Below are positions 1-8,125 of a DNA stretch of 16,947 nucleotides, in pieces. The position numbers and the translations under genes are program-made. Origin of the DNA: an uncultured Xanthobacteraceae bacterium (GTDB taxonomy: Bacteria > Pseudomonadota > Alphaproteobacteria > Rhizobiales > Xanthobacteraceae); the NCBI GenBank assembly GCA_955652925.1, contig CATPCO010000157.1:1-16947 (forward strand). The letters run 5' to 3'. Within the stretch, counting starts at the first letter, position 1; each line of letters begins with the position of its first letter. The notes below the pieces were generated by a model. The model did not search any database. It saw only the letters and a program-made list of their open reading frames with translations, and had not been told where the DNA came from.

Positions 1-1122
1 GTCCCGGCTCACGCGCAGAATACGGTGAAGATCGGGCTGATCATGCCGTATTCCGGCCAATTCGCCGACACTGCCGTGCAGCTGGACAATGCCATCAAGC
101 TCTACATGCAACAGCATGGCGACATTGTCGCCGGCAAGAGGATCGAAGTCATCCGCAAGGACACGGGCGGCATTGCGCCGGACGTCGCCAAACGGCTGTC
201 GCAGGAGCTCATTGTGCGCGAGGGCGCTGACATCCTGGGTGGTTTCATCCTCTCCCCGAATGCACTTGCTGCGGGCGCGGTCTCAGCAGAAGCCAAGAAG
301 CTCATGGTGGTCATGAATGCGGCCACTTCGGTCATCATCACCAAGTCGCCCTATATTACGCGCACCTCCGCGACGACCCCGATGTTGCACGGCACGCTTG
401 GCACCTGGGCAGCGAAGAACGGGAGCAAGCGGGTATACACAATGGTTTCCGATTTCGCGCCCGGCATTGAAGCTGAGGGTGCCTTTCATGCGAGCTTCAA
501 GGAAGCGGGCGGCGAGATCATCGGCGCGGTGCGCTTTCCGGTGGCGAATCCGGATTTTTCGGCTTTCGTGCAGCGCGCCAAGGACGAGAATCCGGACGCC
601 ATCTTCATCTGGATTCCCGGCGGCACGCAGCCAGCCGCCGTCGGCAAAGCGCTGGCCGAGCGCGGCATTGATACCTCCAAGATCAAAGTCATGGGTCAGG
701 ACGTGCTCACCTTCGAGAGCGCGCTCAAGAGCATGGGAGATCTGGCGCTCGGCATCATCACGGTCTCGTACTACGACTACAATCACGATTCCCCGCGCAA
801 TCAGCAATTTGTGAAGGCTTACAACGACGCGTTTCATCGTAACCCCGATATCGTGTCCATTGGCGGCTATGACGGCATGCACCTCATCTACGAGGCGCTG
901 AAGAAGACCGGCGGCAAGGCCGACGGCGACTCGTTGATCGCAGCGGCAAAAGGCATGCGCTGGGAGAGCCCGCGCGGCTTCATGAGCATCGATCCCCAGA
1001 CGCGCGAAGTCGTCGAGACGGTCTATTTGCGCCGCGTCGAGAAGGTCGGAGATGGCTTGCGCAACATCGAATTTGACCACGTCGCGGACGTCAAGGATCC
1101 GGTAAAGGCAGCGGGCAAATGA
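1..1122 (+). CDS. ABC transporter substrate-binding protein, branched-chain amino-acid type (5' end cut off)
   Basis: Periplasmic receptor of the Peripla_BP_6 / LivJ-like family, which delivers small organic ligands to an inner-membrane ABC importer. The reading frame is open to the left edge: the first codons read VPAHAQNTVKIG, which looks like the end of a Sec signal peptide (AHA|Q cleavage) running into the mature start VKIGLIMPYSGQFAD, typical of this family. The ATG at 25 is therefore internal and the true start lies upstream of the window. The rest shows the usual two-lobe pattern: a GG.ILSPN segment near residue 80 and a conserved SIGGYDGMHLIYEAL stretch near the C-terminus. About 373 residues are visible, close to full mature length. 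The stop overlaps the next start (ATGA, 1119-1122), so the two are probably co-translated. The ligand cannot be told. Members of this group in related bacteria often take up aromatic acids as well as amino acids, which would suit the catabolic genes at the right end, but that link is inference. Confidence 0.9.
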   Translation, partial: VPAHAQNTVKIGLIMPYSGQFADTAVQLDNAIKLYMQQHGDIVAGKRIEVIRKDTGGIAPDVAKRLSQELIVREGADILGGFILSPNALAAGAVSAEAKKLMVVMNAATSVIITKSPYITRTSATTPMLHGTLGTWAAKNGSKRVYTMVSDFAPGIEAEGAFHASFKEAGGEIIGAVRFPVANPDFSAFVQRAKDENPDAIFIWIPGGTQPAAVGKALAERGIDTSKIKVMGQDVLTFESALKSMGDLALGIITVSYYDYNHDSPRNQQFVKAYNDAFHRNPDIVSIGGYDGMHLIYEALKKTGGKADGDSLIAAAKGMRWESPRGFMSIDPQTREVVETVYLRRVEKVGDGLRNIEFDHVADVKDPVKAAGK

Positions 1123-2147
1123 AGCGTCGAGCGCATCTCGTCGGCAGCATCGGACTGAAAGATCGGAACGAAGTTTTTACGACCATTTCCGAGATTCTCG
1201 GCGAATGCTGCCCGCGCATCCCGGACGGCGAAACCGGTGACCGCGGCTATTGGATCAGGTGGCAACGCAGGACCTTCGCCACGCATGCCTCATTCGCTGC
1301 CATCCTCACGACGCGATCGCTGCCGGGATACAAGGACAACGTCGAGCGCACATTCTTCGCGCTGAAGACCGGGATCGATCCTGACACGGTCGACCTGGGT
1401 GAGCTCGGATACGCCAACGAGGCAATCGAATCCTACAAATCCTTCTCCCATTTGATCGCCGAAGGAACAATTCCGGATTCCATCCGATTTCAGGTTGCGA
1501 TCCCGACGCCTATGGCTTTGCTCTGCGGGTTCATCGTGCCGGAGGAACGCAGCACCCTCGAACCAGCCGTCGAGCGCGCCATCGATCGCGAGCTCGAAAA
1601 GCTGCAGAAATCCATTCCGGGCAAGAGCCTTTCGATCCAGTGGGATGTCTGCCACGAAGTCGTCGGTGCTGCGGGCGGCCTTGCGCTGCCCTACGACCGG
1701 CCGATCGAGGGCGCGGTCGCGCGGATCGCGCGGCTGTGCGGCAGGGTTGACGCGGGCGTGGAGCTTGGAGTTCACCTTTGCTACGGCGATCCCGGCCACA
1801 AACACATCATCGAGCCTGCCGATCTCGAGATCAGCGTTGCATTCGCCAATGGAATTTGCCGATCATCGCCCCGGCCTGTCGATTTTGTTCATATGCCGGT
1901 GCCGCGCGATCGCACCGACGACGCCTATTACGCGCCGCTGAAGAAACTCGCCCTGCATTCGACCACGCGGCTCATCCTTGGCCTCGTTCACTACACGGAC
2001 GGCGTTGCAGGCAGCAGGAAACGCATTGTAGCCGCCGAGCGTCATGTGAAGGACTTCGATATTGCCACAGAATGTGGGTTTGGCCGCCGCGACCCATCGA
2101 CCATTGCGGAATTGCTGCGCATTCACCGGGAGCTTTGCGCACCATAG
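1119..2147 (+). CDS. MetE C-terminal-like / UROD-MetE fold protein, possible zinc-dependent methyltransferase
   Basis: A 342-residue protein of the UROD/MetE-like superfamily (TIM barrel of cobalamin-independent methionine synthase C-terminal domains). The N-terminus has HLVGSIGLKD (6-15) and IPDGETGDR (34-42), the signature of a free-standing MetE-like family that is usually left as hypothetical. Three of the four zinc-ligand positions of MetE appear conserved: H219 and C221 in HLCYGD (like the H-x-C of MetE) and C319 in TECGFGRR (like the PDCGLKTR motif of MetE). The glutamate ligand is not clear by eye. It lacks the N-terminal folate-binding half of MetE, so it is unlikely to be a complete methionine synthase. 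The start is fixed by the 4-base overlap with the upstream receptor gene. Its real substrate is unknown. Pairing with a solute receptor suggests it acts on an imported small molecule, perhaps in demethylation or methyl transfer, which is inference. Confidence 0.75.
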   Translation: MKRRAHLVGSIGLKDRNEVFTTISEILGECCPRIPDGETGDRGYWIRWQRRTFATHASFAAILTTRSLPGYKDNVERTFFALKTGIDPDTVDLGELGYANEAIESYKSFSHLIAEGTIPDSIRFQVAIPTPMALLCGFIVPEERSTLEPAVERAIDRELEKLQKSIPGKSLSIQWDVCHEVVGAAGGLALPYDRPIEGAVARIARLCGRVDAGVELGVHLCYGDPGHKHIIEPADLEISVAFANGICRSSPRPVDFVHMPVPRDRTDDAYYAPLKKLALHSTTRLILGLVHYTDGVAGSRKRIVAAERHVKDFDIATECGFGRRDPSTIAELLRIHRELCAP

Positions 2148-2198
2148 GGGCAGGCAAAATTATCTGCCGGCCGGCGATTCCCGGCGCAAAATTCGGTG

Positions 2199-2204
2199 GG
2201 AAGG
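2199..2204 (+). promoter_or_regulatory. Shine-Dalgarno site that fixes the start at 2207
   Basis: GGGAAGG lies just before the ATG at 2207. It supports that start over the long upstream open frame in the same phase, which begins inside the preceding gene. The spacer to ATG is very short if the whole run pairs, and normal if only its 5' part does. Confidence 0.55.
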
Positions 2205-2206
2205 CA

Positions 2207-3208
2207 ATGACACGACGCAAGTTCATGAAAATGCTGGGCGGCGCATCGGCAGCATGGCCGCTAGGGGCGCGCGCGCAGCAGGCGCCCAAGGCGCCTCGCA
2301 TAGGCTTTCTAATACCGGGCCGTTCCGAGCCTCCGGATGCGGCGCTCAAAACCGTCAGCGGATTCCTGCAAGGACTACAGGACCTTGGTTACAGAGATGG
2401 CCAGAACATCGTCATAGAGCGCCGATTTGCAGAATGGAATTTGGATCAGCTCCGCGAATTCGCCGCTGAGATGGTTCGCGGCAATGTTGAGGTCATCGTC
2501 GCCCTTAGTACGCCAGCGGCACGCGCCGCCAAACAAGCAACGAGCGCTATTCCCATTGTCGCAATAGGAATGGCCGATCCTGTTGCCGACGATCTGGTCA
2601 CGAGCCTTGCCCGACCGGGCGGGAATGTTACCGGTACGACCTTTCTTGGCCCAGAGTTAGTGGCGAAGCGCCTACAGTTGCTCACAGAGGTCGTTCCGGG
2701 GCGCTCCCGCGTGGCGGCCCTCTGGCATCCACATGCCTATAGCGAACGCACGACGGCAGGTCTCGTGAAAGAGGTGGAGGCGGCGGCTCGCACTTTGGGA
2801 ATGCAGCTTCAACTCGCGGCTGCCGATAGTCCGGACGAGATTGCCGGCGCCTTGGCAACCGTGATCAGAGAGCGCACCGAGGCTCTCATTGTGCTGCCCA
2901 GCCCAATGCTGTTCGGCGAATACGCCCGTATTGCTAGCATCGCAGTGAACAGTCGATTACCGGCAATTGGCGCGGCAAGGGAGTTCGCGGACGCCGGAGG
3001 ACTTATGTCCTATGGAGTGAACCTGCCGGACCTGGCACGGCAGAGCGCCACGTACGTGGAAAAAATTCTCAAGGGGGCAAAGCCTGCGGAGTTGCCCGTA
3101 GAGCAGCCGACTACATTCGAGATCGTCCTTAATTTGAAGACTGCGAAAGAACTGGGGCTTACCGTTTCTCGGGAATTTCAGCTGATTACTGACGATGTGA
3201 TCGAGTAA
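2207..3208 (+). CDS. ABC transporter substrate-binding protein, ABC_sub_bind (PF04392) type, Tat-exported
   Basis: A 333-residue periplasmic receptor of the family typified by TrpX/ABC_sub_bind proteins, greatly expanded in Bradyrhizobium relatives. The N-terminus MTRRKFMKMLGG... carries a twin-arginine motif (TRRKFMK), a hydrophobic stretch and an ARAQQ cleavage site, so export by Tat is likely. The mature start PRIGFLIPG is the family hallmark. It is followed by GFLQGLQDLGYRDGQNI (about 47-63), the SLARPGGNVTGTTF motif (about 139-152) and the C-terminal NLKTAKELGLTV motif typical of the family. The in-phase frame stays open for 430 bases upstream, inside the MetE-like gene, but the signal peptide and ribosome-binding site point to 2207. 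A 59-base gap separates it from the preceding gene, so co-transcription is possible. It is not homologous in sequence to the receptor at 1-1122. The ligand is unknown. Confidence 0.92.
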   Translation: MTRRKFMKMLGGASAAWPLGARAQQAPKAPRIGFLIPGRSEPPDAALKTVSGFLQGLQDLGYRDGQNIVIERRFAEWNLDQLREFAAEMVRGNVEVIVALSTPAARAAKQATSAIPIVAIGMADPVADDLVTSLARPGGNVTGTTFLGPELVAKRLQLLTEVVPGRSRVAALWHPHAYSERTTAGLVKEVEAAARTLGMQLQLAAADSPDEIAGALATVIRERTEALIVLPSPMLFGEYARIASIAVNSRLPAIGAAREFADAGGLMSYGVNLPDLARQSATYVEKILKGAKPAELPVEQPTTFEIVLNLKTAKELGLTVSREFQLITDDVIE

Positions 3209-3230
3209 GTGCCAAGCTGAGGGATAGAAT

Positions 3231-3328
3231 GTTGGGTCTCGCGAGAGCTCGACCCCAACCTACGCGCTGCGGGAGGAGGTTGGGTCTCGTAAGTACTCGA
3301 CCCAACCTACCGCTACTCGACCCCAACC
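3231..3328. repeat. REP-like palindrome cluster, two hairpins and a half-site, in a convergent junction
   Basis: Copy 1 (3231-3260) reads GTTGGGTCTCG, five bases, then GCTCGACCCCAACC. Copy 2 (3278-3307) has perfect 9-base arms, GGTTGGGTC (3278-3286) and GACCCAACC (3299-3307). A half-site CTCGACCCCAACC follows at 3316-3328. The cluster fills the gap between two genes that end facing each other (2207-3208 and 3336-4742), where it could serve as a two-way transcription terminator. The same sequence recurs at 13617-13649. Similar 'GGTTGGGT' palindromes are common between genes in Bradyrhizobiaceae. The hairpins are seen directly; the terminator role is inferred. Confidence 0.8.
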
Positions 3329-3335
3329 TGTGCCC

Positions 3336-4742
3336 CTACGCTGCGCGCCTGCGCATGCGGTGCGCCGGATTATTGGCAATGAAGGTGAGATATTCGAGCC
3401 GGTAGAGCGTGCGCGCGAGCGCGAGATAGGCGATCAGGGCCGAAATCGCGCAGGCGGCAAGAAATCCCAGGCCGAGATAGTTCGGCCCGAACGGCAGCAG
3501 TAAAAATGTCAAAGACGCGTTGAGCGCGAGAAATACAAGTTGGAGGAGAAAAAACACGGCGCGCCGGTCGAAATATAACGTGAGCGAGGAGCAGGTGATG
3601 AACAGAAACTGGAAGGCTGCCCCGATCAAGCCGAGCCGCAGTATGCCGACCTGGCGAAACTGCAAATCGAGCAGGCTCACCACTGCCGGCGCTGAGAGCG
3701 CGACCAGGCCGCACACCACGAGCTGCGGCACCGTGATTGCCGACAGCGAAGCAATGGTTTCCGCGCGCAGCCGTTCGCCACGGGCATGAATCTGCGCCAG
3801 CGTGGCGTGTTCGAGGATGCTGGAGTAGTACCTGCGATAATTGCGAAAGAACTGCACTTCAAGGTGAATGATGAAGGCCGCATAGGCCGGGATCACGACC
3901 AGATACGACACGAACATCGCGCTGTCATAAAGCGGGGCGTGCAGAAGACCGTACTGGATCTGCGTGCCGTAAGGGGAAAGCCAGACCACCCACTTGTCCA
4001 CCCAGGCGCCGGCGGCTCCAAACAGCCCGCCCGCGGCAATGGGCCAATAGCGCGCGAGCGAGCGCGCAACCTCGCGCAGCGGCACGCTTGTCACCGCGAA
4101 CGGGAAGGTCGCAACGATCCGGATGAGCAATCCGAACAAGGTCGCGCCGAGGCCGAGATTGAAGCCCCACAGCATGACGTCGAGCTCCGGACGCAGCTTA
4201 TAGCCAAGCGTGACCGCGACGACCGAAATCGCAAGACCGAGGGCGAAGAAAGCAGTTACCGAGGTGTAGTCACGCGTCACGCTCGCGAACAGACACGCCA
4301 CCCAGATGAGTCCGATGAGAGCGCAATTTGCCATCACCGCCGCGATAACAGCCGGTTCGAGATCAAGCATGAGCCCGAACAGGATGCCCCCGCAGCCTAC
4401 GAGAAGAACGGCAGCAAATCCGAACGCAGCCAGCATGATTGCAGGAACTTCGGCAATCGAGAGATCATGCAGCTTGTCGGAGATGAGGCGCGCGCTGACC
4501 AGCGCCACCGGAGCGGTGACGACGAACGAGAGCGCAAAACTGTAGATGATGAGCGCGCGGAACGTCGCGATATTGCTTCTGCCTTCGAGCTCGCTGATGG
4601 TCGCGCTGATCAACCAGATGCAGAGCACCGCAAGCAGGCATGGACCCGCTGCCACGATCGAAGCATGCGCGAACGATGCCGCGCGATCGGCGAGCGAAGT
4701 ACCGCGGTAAAGCCGCTCCAGCGCAAACCCAATGCCGGCCAT
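3336..4742 (-). CDS. pelG: PelG-like polysaccharide membrane transporter
   Basis: A 468-residue, highly hydrophobic inner-membrane protein with about twelve predicted transmembrane helices, the size and layout of PelG (about 456 residues in Pseudomonas). PelG is a flippase/transporter-like protein of the MVF/Wzx-related class and forms the inner-membrane Pel synthase complex with PelD, PelE and PelF. Support comes from the PelG-like N-terminus MAGIGFALERL, the motif GAWVDKWVVWLSPYG (about residues 235-249), a long cytoplasmic stretch rich in Arg and Glu (about 300-340), and the position directly after pelF. The frame is open for 88 more codons upstream, but those overlap pelF and read as low-complexity Ser/Arg/Thr shadow sequence, so I start at ATG 4742, four bases after the pelF stop. 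It is the last gene of the unit, with REP-like hairpins just past its stop. Confidence 0.88.
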   Translation of the reverse strand: MAGIGFALERLYRGTSLADRAASFAHASIVAAGPCLLAVLCIWLISATISELEGRSNIATFRALIIYSFALSFVVTAPVALVSARLISDKLHDLSIAEVPAIMLAAFGFAAVLLVGCGGILFGLMLDLEPAVIAAVMANCALIGLIWVACLFASVTRDYTSVTAFFALGLAISVVAVTLGYKLRPELDVMLWGFNLGLGATLFGLLIRIVATFPFAVTSVPLREVARSLARYWPIAAGGLFGAAGAWVDKWVVWLSPYGTQIQYGLLHAPLYDSAMFVSYLVVIPAYAAFIIHLEVQFFRNYRRYYSSILEHATLAQIHARGERLRAETIASLSAITVPQLVVCGLVALSAPAVVSLLDLQFRQVGILRLGLIGAAFQFLFITCSSLTLYFDRRAVFFLLQLVFLALNASLTFLLLPFGPNYLGLGFLAACAISALIAYLALARTLYRLEYLTFIANNPAHRMRRRAA

Positions 4743-4746
4743 GCAA

Positions 4747-6315
4747 TTAGGCCACCCCCTGAGCCTGCGCGGCCATGTGGTGCCGGTAGATGGTCGCATA
4801 AGCCTCGTCGACGATGCCGAGATCATAATAGCGCTGCACGCGCTGCTGCATGATGAGGCCGAAACGCGTGCGGCGGTCGTGGTCACGCAGCAATTCCCCG
4901 ATGGCAGCCGCCGTCTGCTCGGCCGAAGCCACATCGGTAAGAATGCCGCCGGCTCCGAGTTGATCGTCGCGCCGGCCGAACAGGATCTCGCGGCAGGCGC
5001 CGACATTGCTGGCCACCGTCGGAAGGGCTGCAGCGCCCGCCTCCAGCACGCTCAAGGGTTGCGATTCGCTAACGCTGGTCAACACGTTGACGTGGATGCG
5101 CGGAAAATACTGCGTCACGTCGACCTGGCCGGTGAAGCGCAAGGTAGCATCCAGGTTGAGCTCGCTCACCAATTTCTTGCATTCCTCGTAGTAGTCCGGC
5201 TGCTCGTCGGTCGGCCCCATCACCAGCGCCGTGAGGCCGGGAAATCGCGGCCGCAGCAGATCGATCGCCTGGATATAGGTTTTGATGTCCTTGATCGGCA
5301 CGACACGCCCGATCAGCGCGACCGTCGGAGGATCTTCGGCACTTGCCCGCGGAAGGGCCGACAATGTTGTGTAGTCGACCCCGTTGGGAATAATCCGCAT
5401 GCGCTCGGGAGCGGCGCCCTGCATGATTTGCGCGGACTGGTTGGCTCCGTGCAGCGTGATGACCTCGGTGCAGGCCTGATAGCAGGCGCGCGCGTAGCTC
5501 TCGAAAGCGCGCGTCCAGAAATCCCGCAGATCGCGGCGGGGATCATGCAGCGCAAAGCCCTTGTCGACGGTGTCAACGATCCAGTCGGCCTGAAGAATTT
5601 CGATGCGGCGCTCGTTGGTATAGATGCCATGCTCCGTGATGAGGGCGGGCCGTCCCGTCTCCACGGCAGCGCGCGCTGCCAGGAGGCCCGCGTAGCCGGT
5701 CGAAACCGTGTGATAGACCCGCGCCGGCGGCAGCGGAAAGGAGAGTGTCGCAACCAAGCCCCCGAACAGCGCTCGCCATGCCCAGAAAAAATGCAGGAAG
5801 GATTCGTGCGGCATTTCGCGCGCATAGAGCTCGCTCACCAGATTCCAGGCGAGCGTCGAATCCAGGAGATCGGCAGTACGCCGCGCCTTCACGAGCGGCG
5901 CAATAAGCCGATCCACATTGGCCAGCTCGGCAAGGCCCCCGGAGCTCAAGAAAAGATCAACCGCCTTGTCAAATTCGGCCTGATCGAAAGCGCGCGGCCG
6001 CGGCCAACCCGCGCCGCCGTAGGTCTCACTGAGATAGAGATGATGCAGCCTCGCGAGATTCGGGAGCGGGCTATACTTTGCGGGGGGCGCAGGCGGTTCC
6101 GGCAGGATCGCCACCACAGTGAATTGCAAATCCTTTTGACGCCGAATGAGCCCATGCACCCAGGCCGAGACTCCGCCTGAAACATAAGGATAGGCTCCTT
6201 CCACGACGATGCAGACATCGGCGATGGGCGCGGCGTGCCTGCGAGCGTACCCGCCTGCTGCGCCCTGAGCAGGGGCGCCCGACCGGTTCTCCGCAGGCGT
6301 GAACATGAGCGTCAT
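4747..6315 (-). CDS. pelF: PelF-like family 4 glycosyltransferase (Pel polysaccharide synthase)
   Basis: A 522-residue cytosolic GT-B glycosyltransferase. PelF builds the Pel polymer from nucleotide sugars and is the most conserved Pel protein. Family hallmarks are plain: DVCIVVEGAYPYVSGGVSAW (33-52), the acceptor-side strand YHTVSTGYAGLLA (201-213), TEHGIYTNERRIEI (227-240), and in the C-terminal Rossmann half LIGRVVPIKDIKTYI (334-348), which holds the Arg337/Lys342 pair expected to bind nucleotide diphosphate. The E-x7-E motif is E417...E425 in ESQPLSVLEAG. Length matches Pseudomonas PelF (about 507). The start ATG at 6315 overlaps the pelE stop (ATGA), which favours it over the Met three codons on. 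Nothing catalytic appears to be missing, so the cluster should still be able to polymerise. Donor-sugar identity cannot be read from sequence. Confidence 0.94.
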   Translation of the reverse strand: MTLMFTPAENRSGAPAQGAAGGYARRHAAPIADVCIVVEGAYPYVSGGVSAWVHGLIRRQKDLQFTVVAILPEPPAPPAKYSPLPNLARLHHLYLSETYGGAGWPRPRAFDQAEFDKAVDLFLSSGGLAELANVDRLIAPLVKARRTADLLDSTLAWNLVSELYAREMPHESFLHFFWAWRALFGGLVATLSFPLPPARVYHTVSTGYAGLLAARAAVETGRPALITEHGIYTNERRIEILQADWIVDTVDKGFALHDPRRDLRDFWTRAFESYARACYQACTEVITLHGANQSAQIMQGAAPERMRIIPNGVDYTTLSALPRASAEDPPTVALIGRVVPIKDIKTYIQAIDLLRPRFPGLTALVMGPTDEQPDYYEECKKLVSELNLDATLRFTGQVDVTQYFPRIHVNVLTSVSESQPLSVLEAGAAALPTVASNVGACREILFGRRDDQLGAGGILTDVASAEQTAAAIGELLRDHDRRTRFGLIMQQRVQRYYDLGIVDEAYATIYRHHMAAQAQGVA

Positions 6316-7061
6316 TCTGGCTTAGAGCCGCCCTCGTCACGCGTCTCCTTAGGCGCTCCCGACCACAGGCTCTTCTTCTCCTCGCCACCGAGGCGGCTTG
6401 CGATAGCGGCCGCCTGGGCCCGGATGAAACCGTTCTTGTTCCGCAACGCCTGTCGCAAGGTCACTCGAAAGTCACTGTGATAGCGCCGGCCGATCGCACT
6501 GAGCACACGCTGCTGCTCCTCCGTGGAACCGCCGGTGAGGATGGGACGAAAGCGAGGAATCTCCGCGATTGGATCTCGCGGCAGCCGGCCCGAGCTCAGC
6601 TCCTCATAGATTCGCGCAGAGCGGTCGCGCGCAACCACACCCGCAATGTAGGCGTACCAGGATTGCAGCCGCTCGGGCGACGGCCGCCGGCGTCGCAGCG
6701 AGCGCGCCATAAACGCGCAGCCCAAGGCGCCGAGCGGCCCGCAGCCGAGTGTGGTGAGGAGGAGCAGCGCGGGGATCGTGATGTCGCCCTTTTCGCGCAA
6801 CCGCTCGATGAGGAAGATGCCCGGTACCATCAGGCTCGCTGCATAGAGCCCGATAAACGCCGGGACCGTTGCAAGTCTTACGGCGAAGGCGAGCAGAGCG
6901 AGGCTCGTTGCAAAGGACAGCAACGAGATACTGACATCCTGTGAGATAATATCGAGTGCCGGCGCTGCTATGCTTGCGGCACCCGATGCATGGGCCTGCT
7001 CGTCACCTTGAGCTCCATAAAGAACTCGACCCACCCTGTGGGTTTGATCGAGATCGGTCAT
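6312..7061 (-). CDS. pelE: PelE-like membrane protein, shortened
   Basis: A 249-residue protein with three hydrophobic segments near residues 44-61, 66-85 and 96-118, followed by a basic cytoplasmic part. Residues 168-224 (IPRFRPILTGGSTEEQQRVL ... ALRNKNGFIRAQAAAIASRL) form two helices with a HEAT-like pattern, as I expect in the middle of PelE. Pseudomonas PelE is about 330 residues and carries a TPR region after this point. Here the protein ends soon after the HEAT-like helices, in a charged low-complexity tail. PelE joins PelD, PelF and PelG in the inner-membrane synthase complex. The assignment rests mainly on position between pelD and pelF plus the membrane-then-helical layout, since sequence motifs are weak. 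It overlaps both neighbours by ATGA, so its translation is probably coupled to theirs. Confidence 0.68.
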   Translation of the reverse strand: MTDLDQTHRVGRVLYGAQGDEQAHASGAASIAAPALDIISQDVSISLLSFATSLALLAFAVRLATVPAFIGLYAASLMVPGIFLIERLREKGDITIPALLLLTTLGCGPLGALGCAFMARSLRRRRPSPERLQSWYAYIAGVVARDRSARIYEELSSGRLPRDPIAEIPRFRPILTGGSTEEQQRVLSAIGRRYHSDFRVTLRQALRNKNGFIRAQAAAIASRLGGEEKKSLWSGAPKETRDEGGSKPE

Positions 7062-8125
7062 TGCACGGTCATGACCTGCTCAGGCGCGCTTGGCGGCGGG
7101 AGCTCCTGATGTGACGCCGGTGAGGCGGTTTGCGGTGCGGACTGCGCCAGCACATCGGACTTGTATCCATTGAGCTTGCCGGGGGTGGCGGCTTGCCAGC
7201 GCTCGATCAATCCGATGCGACCGGAAAGTAACGCGAGCTCCGAGCAAATGAGGCCGAATCTGCGCTCCATGTCGTCGGGATGGTCATTGAGCGAGTCCCC
7301 GCCCAGCGCGAACATTCCGATCACGCGATCACCGGACTCCATCAGAGGCCCGGCCATCAGGCCGCGCGCCGCAAGCAGAGCATGATCGGCGGCACGGCTT
7401 ACCGAAACGATACGTCGCTCATGCACGATGGGTGCAAACAGAGGATCGTCCTCCCCGACTGCAAAAGCCGGGCGGTGGTCGTCGGCCGGGCGAAGCACCG
7501 GCTTGAGCGCATTGTCACGAAGCAAGTGAATAGTGAATTCGGAAGAGCCCGTCATGAGAGTGACGAACCTTGTCAGACTCTGCACGAAATCGTCCCAGCC
7601 GGCACGCTGCAGCGCGCTCAACGCCTCCACCACGTCGGCGTTGGACGCGTGTGCATTCGCCGCCACGTGGCGCTCCAAGGTCTCGATCCGGTGTCGCAGA
7701 TCGACACAGAGCTCCGCCACCGCAGCCGCATGCGCGCTGCGCTCCGCAAGCTTGGCTTCAAGCTCCTTGCTGTTGGCGATCTGCCGGCTGCGCATATGCC
7801 CGAACAGGAGCGCAAGACATGTCCAGCCGATCGGCTCGCCGGCAATGCGGCCGATATAGGAATACATGTCTTCGGTTATCAGCTGCGCCGGCAGGCCCGG
7901 GGCATACTGCAGGGCGGCGGCGATAAGAGCCGCAAGCAGGCCAGCGGCCAGCCCGTGCTGGAGCGCGAGGACCATCACCGGCAACCACAATAGATTGGGA
8001 TATGGCGTGCTCGCCCCGCTGAGCAGCTCCTTTGCCGCCATGGTGGCTGCAAACAGCAAAAAAAACTCGAGCGCAGTACGCAGCATTGCCGACCATCGCG
8101 AGCGCCGCGGTGCAGTTTCGTTCAC
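7058..8125 (-). CDS. pelD: PelD-like membrane receptor lacking the GGDEF-like c-di-GMP domain
   Basis: A 355-residue protein: four predicted membrane helices (about 15-35, 42-58, 60-75, 92-110), a coiled-coil linker (118-170, ELEAKLAERSAHAAAVAEL onward), a GAF domain (about 177-310, including FVQSLTRFVTLMTGSSEFTI and GPLMESGDRVIGMFALGG), then a Pro/Ala/Ser-rich tail of about 45 residues. This is the PelD layout, except that Pseudomonas PelD (about 455 residues) continues into a degenerate GGDEF domain that binds cyclic di-GMP through an RxxD site. Nothing of that domain is present. The start is the GTG at 8125: it overlaps the upstream stop as GTGA and has AGGAGA at 8131-8136. The frame continues 54 codons upstream but only as Arg-rich shadow sequence. 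The identity is supported by order (before pelE-pelF-pelG). Direct c-di-GMP control is doubtful. Confidence 0.82.
   Translation of the reverse strand: MNETAPRRSRWSAMLRTALEFFLLFAATMAAKELLSGASTPYPNLLWLPVMVLALQHGLAAGLLAALIAAALQYAPGLPAQLITEDMYSYIGRIAGEPIGWTCLALLFGHMRSRQIANSKELEAKLAERSAHAAAVAELCVDLRHRIETLERHVAANAHASNADVVEALSALQRAGWDDFVQSLTRFVTLMTGSSEFTIHLLRDNALKPVLRPADDHRPAFAVGEDDPLFAPIVHERRIVSVSRAADHALLAARGLMAGPLMESGDRVIGMFALGGDSLNDHPDDMERRFGLICSELALLSGRIGLIERWQAATPGKLNGYKSDVLAQSAPQTASPASHQELPPPSAPEQVMTVQ

Noticed and set aside
283..1080. Long minus-strand open frame opposite the first receptor
   Set aside because: High-GC antisense shadow, His/Arg/Ala-rich, opposite a well-conserved protein, no ribosome-binding site or family match.
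1778..2206. In-phase extension of the second solute receptor upstream to 1778
   Set aside because: It lies inside the MetE-like gene, is rich in Arg/His/Pro shadow sequence, and a Tat signal peptide plus ribosome-binding site mark 2207 as the start.
3231..3328. CRISPR-like array
   Set aside because: The repeats are palindromes of uneven spacing with a half-site, no unique spacers of equal length and no cas genes.
3786..4853. 355-codon plus-strand open frame opposite pelG
   Set aside because: Extremely Arg/Glu/Asp-rich, the expected complement of a hydrophobic membrane protein gene.
4743..5006. 88-residue N-terminal extension of PelG
   Set aside because: It overlaps the end of pelF, reads as Ser/Ala/Arg low complexity, and the family start MAGIGF begins at 4742.
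4732..6180. 482-codon plus-strand open frame opposite pelF
   Set aside because: Antisense shadow of a strongly conserved glycosyltransferase. Its composition (Arg/His/Gln-rich) is not that of a natural protein.
7481..7492. RPAD in the PelD-like protein (residues 212-215) as a c-di-GMP RxxD site
   Set aside because: It sits in a loop of the GAF domain, not ahead of a GGDEF-like active site, so it is a chance match.
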